DNA of 42,743 bases from Mycobacteriaceae bacterium. Lineage in GTDB: Bacteria; Pseudomonadota; Gammaproteobacteria; Burkholderiales; Burkholderiaceae_D. Location of the stretch: the NCBI GenBank assembly GCA_903970145.1, contig CAJCHO010000047.1, positions 1 through 42,743 on the forward strand. The letters run 5' to 3'. The position numbers and the translations under genes are program-made. The notes beneath the pieces were generated by a model, which saw only the letters and a program-made list of their open reading frames with translations, was not told the DNA's origin and searched no databases. Shown piece by piece: positions 36,194 through 42,743 of the stretch; within the stretch, counting starts at the first letter, position 1, and each line of letters opens with the position of its first letter.

Positions 36194-36222
36194 AGTGTAA
36201 CGAAATATTTTCGTCCGCCCAA
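36194..36222 (-). promoter_or_regulatory. Candidate promoter of the TonB receptor gene
   Basis: On the minus strand TTGGGC (36217-36222) and TACACT (36194-36199) are 17 bp apart. The spacer contains AAATATTT flanked by CG. The -35 match is weak. A leader of about 95 nt would result. Confidence 0.35.
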
Positions 36223-36245
36223 TGGAATCCGCGACGATTTCTAGA

Positions 36246-36371
36246 TCAGGCCGAGGGTCGTTGCATTTTGGCGACAACCACGTCGTCAGTCGAGTGCGGG
36301 ACGTCCGCTATGCGGTCAAGGGTGGCAGCAAAAGCGGCCATCAGCACGCGCTTCCCTGCCCGGCTGGACAC
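36246..36371 (-). CDS. Possible small protein (41 aa), unknown
   Basis: GTG at 36371 has GGAGGAG 8 nt upstream, an ideal ribosome site. The frame encodes 41 residues and includes AAFAATLDRIADVPHSTDDV, then ends in TGA. The predicted peptide is Ala-rich and soluble with no signal. It lies 51 bp after the peptide-importer ATPase gene on the same strand. It could be a genuine short gene, the tail of a decayed gene, or chance. Confidence 0.3.
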   Translation of the reverse strand: MSSRAGKRVLMAAFAATLDRIADVPHSTDDVVVAKMQRPSA

Positions 36372-36422
36372 GCTCCGATCTCCTCCAGACCGCCCTCGTG
36401 TGCCGTGGCGGCTCGGGACTGT

Positions 36423-38300
36423 TCATGCGGGTGCCGCAAGGCGCGGGACCGCTGCCAAGAGGCGGCGGGTGTACTCGTGGCGGGGTTGACCGAGCACCGC
36501 CGGCGCCGGCCCAGCCTCGACGATGCGACCGGCTCGCATCACGGCAAGCTCATCGGCCAGGTACTCGACCACCCCGATATTGTGGGTGATAAATAAGTAG
36601 GCCACGCCCAGTTCATCCTGCAGCTCACGCAACAAGTTCAGGATCTGGGCCTGCACCGAGACATCCAGCGCCGAGGTCGGCTCGTCGCACACGATCAGCC
36701 GCGGATCAACCGCCAGTGCCCGCGCGATAGCCAGCCGTTGACGCTGCCCCCCTGAAAATTCGTGGGGATAGCGGTCCAGCGCGTCGCCGCGCATGCCGAC
36801 CCGGTCAAGCAGTCGGACAATGCGTTCGCGCCGCTCGACTCGGGAAAACTCCGGGCGCAGAGCGACCATTCCCTCTTCCAGCAAGTCCATGACGCGCATG
36901 CGGGGATTCAAGGAGGCGAACGGATCCTGGAAAATGATCTGGATCGTGCGCCGTGCATGTCGCAGGCCCTCCCCCTGCATCGACCCCAGCTCCTGTCCGG
37001 CAAGAAGCGCTTGGCCGTCGATGAGCGCCTGGCGCCGCAACAACTGCACCAAGGCCTTCCCGATCGTCGTCTTGCCGCATCCGGATTCGCCCACTAGCGC
37101 AAGGGTGTGTCCCTGCTGTACCGAGAACGAGACGCCGTCGACTGCCTTGACGTAACCGGTGACGCGTCGCAGGAGCCCCCGCCGGACGGGGAAATACACC
37201 TTCAAATCAGTCACTTCCAAAATGGGGCTAGCGCCCGCTGGCGATGCGGCAAGGCGCGGGCTGCGGGCGGGCCGCAGCGCTTGGACGACGTCGCTTGCCC
37301 CCCTGGATTCGGCGCTATAGAGGAGGCAGCGGACCGCGTGAGTGCCGGAGTACTCTTCGAGCAGTGGCGCCCTAGACGGGCATTGCGGCATGACGCGCGG
37401 ACAGCGCTCGGCGAAGCGGCAGCCGACAAATTCCGTGTAGAGGGGCGGCACCGAGCCGGCAATGGTCGCAAGCGGCAATTCGCGCGCGGCGCCGTCCGGC
37501 AAAGCGCGCAGGAGCTCCCGCGCATACGGGTGCAAAGGTCGCGCAAAGAACTCGGCGGCTTCGGCCTCCTCCACGATCTGCCCGGCATACATCAGTGCGA
37601 CGCGGTGGGCCATGCGCGCCACCACGCCCAGATCGTGGGTGATTAGCAAGAGGCCCATTCCGAGTCGCCCCTGAAGATCCTTGAGCAAGTCCAGAATCTG
37701 CGCCTGGATGGTCACATCCAGCGCCGTAGTCGGTTCATCGGCTATCAGCAGATCCGGCTCGGCCGCAAGGGCGATGGCGATCATGACGCGCTGCTTCTGG
37801 CCGCCCGAGATCTGGAAGGGGTAGCTGTCAATGCGCAGCTGCGGCTCGGGGATCCCGACCAGACGCAGCCACTCCAGGGCCTTGTTGCGCGCGGACGCAC
37901 CGCGCAGCGGGGTGTGCGTCTCGATAACTTCGACGATCTGCGCACCAATGCGCAGTACCGGATTCAGGCTCGCCGAGGGGTCCTGAAAAATGATGCCGAT
38001 CCGTGCGCCACGTCGCTCACGCATGCGCGCCTCGGAGAGCAAAAGCAGATCCTCGCCGGCCAGCAATACCGAGCCTTGGGTCACAAAGCCGTTATCGGGT
38101 AACAGGCGCATGAGCGTCAGGGCGGTCATCGACTTCCCGCACCCCGATTCTCCGACCAGAGCGAAAGTCTGACCGCGCTCAATGGCGATATCGATGCCGT
38201 CGAGCGCCCGCACTAGCCCCGCCTCGGAGTCGAGCGCCACGCGCAGATCCGAGGCGCGCAGGAGCGGTGCGGCAAGCGAATCCACACTCGCCCCCGTCAT
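36423..38300 (-). CDS. Peptide ABC transporter ATPase, two fused ATPase domains (YejF/DppDF-type)
   Basis: 625 aa. First ATPase domain: Walker [11 protein letters not shown] near residue 53, signature [13 protein letters not shown], Walker [14 protein letters not shown] Cys-containing oligopeptide-type tail follows ([19 protein letters not shown]). Second domain: Walker [13 protein letters not shown], signature [12 protein letters not shown], Walker [13 protein letters not shown]. It energises uptake by the two permeases encoded upstream. ATG overlaps the permease stop (ATGA). The gene order (binding protein, permease, permease, fused ATPase) equals that of E. coli yejABEF. Confidence 0.92.
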   Translation of the reverse strand: MTGASVDSLAAPLLRASDLRVALDSEAGLVRALDGIDIAIERGQTFALVGESGCGKSMTALTLMRLLPDNGFVTQGSVLLAGEDLLLLSEARMRERRGARIGIIFQDPSASLNPVLRIGAQIVEVIETHTPLRGASARNKALEWLRLVGIPEPQLRIDSYPFQISGGQKQRVMIAIALAAEPDLLIADEPTTALDVTIQAQILDLLKDLQGRLGMGLLLITHDLGVVARMAHRVALMYAGQIVEEAEAAEFFARPLHPYARELLRALPDGAARELPLATIAGSVPPLYTEFVGCRFAERCPRVMPQCPSRAPLLEEYSGTHAVRCLLYSAESRGASDVVQALRPARSPRLAASPAGASPILEVTDLKVYFPVRRGLLRRVTGYVKAVDGVSFSVQQGHTLALVGESGCGKTTIGKALVQLLRRQALIDGQALLAGQELGSMQGEGLRHARRTIQIIFQDPFASLNPRMRVMDLLEEGMVALRPEFSRVERRERIVRLLDRVGMRGDALDRYPHEFSGGQRQRLAIARALAVDPRLIVCDEPTSALDVSVQAQILNLLRELQDELGVAYLFITHNIGVVEYLADELAVMRAGRIVEAGPAPAVLGQPRHEYTRRLLAAVPRLAAPA

Positions 38301-39721
38301 GGCCGAGCTCCAAGCAGTGCAACGCGCCGCGCACGATAGAGGCGCGCCCGTGGATCGAACGCCTCCCTGACCGCGTCAGCGAACAGATTGACCGACAGCA
38401 CCAGGGTCAGCATGACCGTGAAGGCCGTCACGAGGTTCCACCAGACGAGCGGCTCGCGCGCCATTTCGGAACGGGCGAGATTGATCATCGTGCCAAAGCT
38501 GTTGGTACTCGGATCCACGCCGACACCGACATAGGAAAGCACGGCTTCGTAGAGCACGATGCCCGAGAATTCCAGCACCAGCGTGGTAATGACGACATGC
38601 ATGACATTGGGCACGATGTGACGACGCATGATCGCGCCCGCGCCAACGCCAAACGCCTGCGCCGCCTGCACAAACTCCAGCTCACGCAGCTTCAGGGTCT
38701 CGCCGCGAATCAGCCGGCACATGGTGGCAAACTCGGTAACCCCGACGATCAGACACAAGAAGAGCAGCTTGACATCAGCGCGTTCGAGCGCCGTCTGAAA
38801 GACTTCCGGGTGCTTGTCGAGAAATACCTGGATGAGCAGCACCGAGGCCGCGATCAGAAGCACTGCGGGGATCGCCGAGATCAAGGTATAGAAGTACTGG
38901 ATGACATCGTCTACCCATCCGCGCAGGTAGCCGCTCATTACCCCGAGGATCAGGGCGAACGGCAGGATCGCGGCGGTCGTTAAAGAGCCCATGACGAGCG
39001 CCGTGCGAATGCTCTTGACGGCCTGGTAATAGACGTCGTTGCCGGTCCGATCCGTGCCAAAGACGTGGTAGACGGCTGAGAGCGAAATGATCGCGCCAAG
39101 TAGCGTCGCCGTGACCATGCCAGTTGCAAACATCGCCCGCCAGCGGGACTCGCCCGCTGACCCGAGCAGATTCTGCCAGGTCGGCGCGAGACCCTGTCCA
39201 CGGTGCTGGGCGATACAGGCGACGCTAAAGAGGAAGGCCGCGAGACCGATGAGGGCGCCCAGCACAAGGCCCGCCACGGCGCGCGCGCACACATCAGCGA
39301 CCCACTGCCCGGCAGGATCGCTCAGCTGCCGGCCACCATAGGCCAGGCGCGCGTGCTCGCGCGTCATCACCCCGTCGTGCGGCACGAGCTCGACCATGAA
39401 GGACTCATAGGCGAGCGGTGCCGAGTAGGACTTCTCGCGTGAGGTCCGCTGCTTGTCCATGAGCACATCGAGCACCGAGAAAGTCTGGGTTGAATAGGCG
39501 CGGTCATCCAGGCGCAGGCGAAAGTGCACGGAATCGGCGAGACCCGTGACGATGAACAGAGTCAGGAGAATGGCCGTGCTGCTGGCCGCCGGCGCCGCGA
39601 AGACGCGCCGCCAGGTCGCAGCCAGATTGGGCGACCTGCGCACATGGACGACGTAGGCGATGACCCCGGCAACGATCAGCCAGAGAAACGCATCGGTCCA
39701 CAACAATACCAGTTTGGGCAC
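38297..39721 (-). CDS. Peptide ABC transporter permease (DppC/YejE-type) with extended N-terminal part
   Basis: 474 aa, well above the ~300-340 of most family members. The C-terminal two thirds is a normal permease with the ATPase-coupling motif EFVQAAQAFGVGAGAIMRRHIVPN. The first ~200 residues add two or three further hydrophobic segments (LVLLWTDAFLWLIVAGVIAYVV; GLVLGALIGLAAFLFSVACIA) and a probable periplasmic stretch. GTG start. It lies 12 bp after the other permease gene. Confidence 0.88.
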   Translation of the reverse strand: MPKLVLLWTDAFLWLIVAGVIAYVVHVRRSPNLAATWRRVFAAPAASSTAILLTLFIVTGLADSVHFRLRLDDRAYSTQTFSVLDVLMDKQRTSREKSYSAPLAYESFMVELVPHDGVMTREHARLAYGGRQLSDPAGQWVADVCARAVAGLVLGALIGLAAFLFSVACIAQHRGQGLAPTWQNLLGSAGESRWRAMFATGMVTATLLGAIISLSAVYHVFGTDRTGNDVYYQAVKSIRTALVMGSLTTAAILPFALILGVMSGYLRGWVDDVIQYFYTLISAIPAVLLIAASVLLIQVFLDKHPEVFQTALERADVKLLFLCLIVGVTEFATMCRLIRGETLKLRELEFVQAAQAFGVGAGAIMRRHIVPNVMHVVITTLVLEFSGIVLYEAVLSYVGVGVDPSTNSFGTMINLARSEMAREPLVWWNLVTAFTVMLTLVLSVNLFADAVREAFDPRARLYRARRVALLGARP

Positions 39722-39733
39722 CGCTCGCTCCGG

Positions 39734-40714
39734 TCAGGTGAGCCGCACGCGCGGATCGGCGAGCGTGTAGGCGACATCAGCGAGAATGTAGCCAAGCACG
39801 TAGAGCACGGTCCCAAGAAAGACCATGGTGCGCACGATGGCAAAGTCCTGACTGCTGATCGCATCGATCGTGTAGCTGCCCAGGCCCGGTATGCCAAAGA
39901 AGGACTCGAATACGAGACTGCCCAGAAACAGGATAGGAAACAGTGTGAAGGTGTTGGTGATGATCGGAATCATCGAATTGCGCAATACATGGCGAAACAG
40001 CACCGCCTGTTCGGTCAGCCCCTTGGCGCGCGCCGTACGTACATAGTCGCGCGTCATCTCTTCGAGGAACATCGCGCGATACAGGCGCGCATCCGCGCCC
40101 AGCCGCGAGATGGTACTGATGATGATCGGCAAAATCAGGAACTTGGTCAGGGCCCAGCCATCGTCGTAGCCCGACACCGGCAAGAGCCTCAATACCTTGG
40201 AGAACAGCCACTGGCCGGCGATGATGTAGAACAGCGCCGAAATGGAAAGCATCACCACGCACAGCACAATGCCCCAGAAGTCGAGATAGGTGCCGCGGAA
40301 AAACACCAGTCCGAGCGCGAACACGACCGACACGAAGATGGTTAAGAGCAGCACCGGCAGCTGCAGCGCGATGCTTTTCCCGATGCGGTTGCCGATCTCA
40401 TGACCGATGTCGCGCCCGCTGTCGGCGCTGCCAAAGTCGAGTACGAACATGCGCATCGAATGCTCCCAGAAGATCGTCCTGGTGGCGCGTGCCACGAGGC
40501 TGTGCTCTGCCTCGTTCCAGACGAGCGGCTTGTCGTAGCCGTGCTGGGCCTTCCAGTCCTCGATGGCCAGATCCGTAACCCGCTTGCCGCCAATGGCCAG
40601 ACGTGCCATGTCGTCAGGGGTATTGACAGTAAAAAAGAGCACAAAGGTAAGAAGATTCACGCCAAGTAGCACGGCGAGGGCGTAGATCAGGCGCCGCGTT
40701 AGAAAATTGACCAT
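39734..40714 (-). CDS. Peptide ABC transporter permease (DppB/YejB-type)
   Basis: 326 aa. The N terminus LTRRLIYALAVLLGVNLLTFVLFF is the usual first helix of the family. The coupling loop MTRDYVRTARAKGLTEQAVLFRHVLRNSMIPI and SLVFESFFGIPGLGSYTIDAI near the C terminus are typical. It starts 3 bp after the binding-protein stop, so the operon is tight. Confidence 0.92.
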   Translation of the reverse strand: MVNFLTRRLIYALAVLLGVNLLTFVLFFTVNTPDDMARLAIGGKRVTDLAIEDWKAQHGYDKPLVWNEAEHSLVARATRTIFWEHSMRMFVLDFGSADSGRDIGHEIGNRIGKSIALQLPVLLLTIFVSVVFALGLVFFRGTYLDFWGIVLCVVMLSISALFYIIAGQWLFSKVLRLLPVSGYDDGWALTKFLILPIIISTISRLGADARLYRAMFLEEMTRDYVRTARAKGLTEQAVLFRHVLRNSMIPIITNTFTLFPILFLGSLVFESFFGIPGLGSYTIDAISSQDFAIVRTMVFLGTVLYVLGYILADVAYTLADPRVRLT

Positions 40715-40717
40715 GTA

Positions 40718-42743
40718 CTAGGGGCCCGGGGGCGCTGTGGCTGAAGGAGCGAGAGCGCTGGCGCGCTCGTGTCGCACAAAGCCACGCCAGGCCGGCACGA
40801 GCGCCAGCAAGGCCAATAGGGCGATGACAGGCAGCGGCCAGTAGACTGGCGGATTCCATTGGCGCAAGAGCCTCTGGCGCATCGGCACATCGACGCGCCG
40901 GTACATCAGACGCTCGCCGATCAGCGAAGTCGGCTTGCCGTTGGTGGTCCAGGGCTGGAGCGAGCCGGCTTCAAAGGGGTAGTAACCAAACAGCCAGGGT
41001 GAGTCAGCGCGCACGATCTCGGTCATGCGATCGAGCACTGCCTGCTTTTGCGGACCGTCCTCGAGGAATTTCATGGTCAGAAACAGACGATCGAATTCGT
41101 CATTCTGATAGTTGGCGGCGTTCTCGCCATTGCCATGGGTGGCCGCCTTGGAATTCGGGCCAAACAAGAGGAACATGAAATTCTCGGCGTCCGGATAGTC
41201 GGCGTACCAGCCCCACCAGTAGATCTGTTCCGAACCGTTGTCCATTTTTTCCTGGAAACGGTTGAAGTCCGTCACACGCAAGTCGAGCTGTATACCCAGT
41301 TTAGCGAACTGCTTGGTGACCCACTCGTTCTCGGCCTTGTTCTCCGGGGTCGACGCACGTCCGTAGTCGTAGTTCAGCACCAGTGGTCGCCCCGACTTGG
41401 CGTCGCGTCCATCGGGATAGCCGGCCTCGACCATGAGCTTTTTGGCCGCCTCGATCGGCCGCCGGACCGCACGCCCATCCTTCCATTCATAGGCAATTGG
41501 ATTCATGCCGGCCTGGCCGCCCCGAAATCCGAAGACTCCGGGCGGGATCGGTCCCATCGCTGCGGGGCCGGCGTGCCCCTGCGACTGGAAGATCTCGGAA
41601 TACTCTTCCCAGTTCAGCGCGATCTGCAGTGCTTCGCGCAACTTGCGGTTGCGCGCCTGTTCTTCAGGGGTACGACCCTTGCCGACCACGGGGTCGAGCC
41701 AGTTGAATCCGATATACCAGATTTGCGGATCGACGCTGCGTGGAAAGCGATAGCCACGCTGCCGATAGAGGGCACCGGTTTCGAGCGAATCACGCGCCTC
41801 GCTCTCGAACTGCATGCCGGCCTCGAGGTGTTCGATATCGGGCTCGTCAATGAAGCCCTGCTTGAATTTGCTGGCCATGGTCAAGCGCTCTTTGTCGACC
41901 GTGAAGACGATCTTGTCGAGAAACGGCAGGGCCTTGCCGCAGTCATCCAGAAGCCCCGCCTCGCGATCACCGGGCTCGCCTTCGCAGGGATAGCTGCGTC
42001 CATGGAAATTCGGGTTGCGCACGAGGACGTGGCGCCGGTTCTCGGCATACTCGACGGCCATGAAGGGACCGGCACCTACGGGCGCGAAGTTGTAGCTGAA
42101 GTCGTGCTCGGCCATGCCCGGCTGGGCATAGAAGGCCTCGGCCTCCCACGGCACCGGCGCGAAAAAGGTCATCGCCAGCCAGTAGTTGAATTGCGGGTAC
42201 TTGCCGACGACGCGAATGCGCAGCGTGTGATCGTCGAGCGCCACTGCCCCCTCGAAGGGGAGTTGGCGCAGATCGAGAAACGGCAGGTCGCGCTGGGTCG
42301 GCGGCAGTCCGGTGCGCAACTTGAGGTCCGCGGCACGCAGCCGGTCTCCAAATTCCGCCAAACCGACTATATAGTCGCGCATGAGCGAAAAGGCAGGCGA
42401 TTTCACGCGCGGGGTCGCCAGACGCTTGATCGCGTACACGAAGTCCGCGGCCACCACTTCGCGGGTACCGGTCTTACCGAAGTCGGTGATCTGGGACTTG
42501 CCGACGAGTTCAGCCGCCTTCATATTGCGATAGACGAAACTGCCGTCGGGATTGCGCGCGAAGGCCGGATGCGGCGCATAGCGCATGCCTTCGCGGATCT
42601 TGATGTCGTAGACACTCTGGACGACCTTGTCACCGGGTGCATCGGCGGGCAACTCGTGCCCCTCGCCATCGAGATAGTGCGGACGCACGACCGACTCGGC
42701 CGCGCCACCGGTGAGGACATAGGGACGCTTCAAGAATTCGTAG
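40718..42743 (-). CDS. Peptide ABC transporter substrate-binding protein (partial, 5' end outside window)
   Basis: At least 675 codons; the frame is open to the window edge and no signal peptide is in view, so the true start lies beyond 42743. The TTG at 42733 is not a plausible start. SBP family 5 features: YDIKIREGMRYAPHPAF, DFVYAIKRLATPRVKSP, YNFAPVGAGPFMAVEYAENRRHVLVRNPNFHG, NRKLREALQIALNW. Unusually it ends in a hydrophobic segment (PLPVIALLALLALVPAW) before a basic-to-Pro tail, predicting a C-terminal membrane anchor. First visible gene of the importer operon. Peptide ligand inferred from family. Confidence 0.9.
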   Translation of the reverse strand, partial: YEFLKRPYVLTGGAAESVVRPHYLDGEGHELPADAPGDKVVQSVYDIKIREGMRYAPHPAFARNPDGSFVYRNMKAAELVGKSQITDFGKTGTREVVAADFVYAIKRLATPRVKSPAFSLMRDYIVGLAEFGDRLRAADLKLRTGLPPTQRDLPFLDLRQLPFEGAVALDDHTLRIRVVGKYPQFNYWLAMTFFAPVPWEAEAFYAQPGMAEHDFSYNFAPVGAGPFMAVEYAENRRHVLVRNPNFHGRSYPCEGEPGDREAGLLDDCGKALPFLDKIVFTVDKERLTMASKFKQGFIDEPDIEHLEAGMQFESEARDSLETGALYRQRGYRFPRSVDPQIWYIGFNWLDPVVGKGRTPEEQARNRKLREALQIALNWEEYSEIFQSQGHAGPAAMGPIPPGVFGFRGGQAGMNPIAYEWKDGRAVRRPIEAAKKLMVEAGYPDGRDAKSGRPLVLNYDYGRASTPENKAENEWVTKQFAKLGIQLDLRVTDFNRFQEKMDNGSEQIYWWGWYADYPDAENFMFLLFGPNSKAATHGNGENAANYQNDEFDRLFLTMKFLEDGPQKQAVLDRMTEIVRADSPWLFGYYPFEAGSLQPWTTNGKPTSLIGERLMYRRVDVPMRQRLLRQWNPPVYWPLPVIALLALLALVPAWRGFVRHERASALAPSATAPPGP

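Larger units (their letters stand above)
36091..36422. other. Intergenic region upstream of the TonB receptor gene
   Basis: About 330 bp. It contains the receptor leader, its predicted promoter, and a possible 41-codon ORF at 36246-36371. The remaining sequence shows no further RNA gene, repeat or terminator that I can recognise. Confidence 0.5.

Overview
The window is high-GC chromosomal DNA that most resembles a gammaproteobacterium. The mltD / gloB / methyltransferase / rnhA / dnaQ block, the large PEP-type TonB-dependent receptor (Xanthomonadales or Steroidobacterales style) and gltX lying near a tRNA-Ala(GGC)-tRNA-Glu(TTC) pair all point that way; a betaproteobacterium cannot be excluded. 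I see no insertion sequence, phage gene, integrase or CRISPR array. Gene calls rest on reading translations and motifs; no database search was run.

Layout. (1) 65-273: tRNA-Glu(TTC) and tRNA-Ala(GGC), minus strand, with a good stable-RNA promoter. (2) 339-10230: a compact accessory module. A fused 5-oxoprolinase-type enzyme (minus) is divergent from a six-gene plus-strand operon made of a branched-chain-amino-acid-type ABC importer (binding protein, two permeases, two ATPases) and a DUF1445/YcsI-like protein. A convergent MarR/winged-helix regulator follows. The same 13-bp palindromic sequence lies in the divergent promoter region and in front of the regulator gene. I read the module as uptake and opening of 5-oxoproline (pyroglutamate) or a related lactam under that regulator. 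(3) 10260-16446: gltX and a three-gene operon for a KorC-KorA-KorB 2-oxoacid (probably 2-oxoglutarate) oxidoreductase with an NAD(P)H/FAD/Fe-S subunit. (4) 16649-18902: kbl-tdh, threonine to glycine. (5) 19063-24281: a small membrane protein, a persulfide dioxygenase-rhodanese fusion, two tandem EamA transporters, and an exported protein with two retropepsin-like domains plus TPRs. (6) 24454-27261: free methionine-R-sulfoxide reductase, tRNA-Val(CAC), an O-antigen-ligase-like membrane protein, dnaQ. (7) 27335-31006: rnhA, a methyltransferase, gloB, mltD. (8) 31031-42743: an M61 aminopeptidase, a TonB-dependent receptor with a clear intrinsic terminator, and a Yej/Opp-type peptide ABC importer whose binding-protein gene runs off the window end.

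A glutamate theme links regions 2 and 3: 5-oxoproline opens to glutamate, glutamate is charged by GltX or deaminated to 2-oxoglutarate, and 2-oxoglutarate is the likely Kor substrate. Region 8 looks like a peptide-scavenging block. The most interesting item is the predicted regulon and function of region 2, a non-orthologous counterpart of the Bacillus pxpABC-ycsI neighbourhood.
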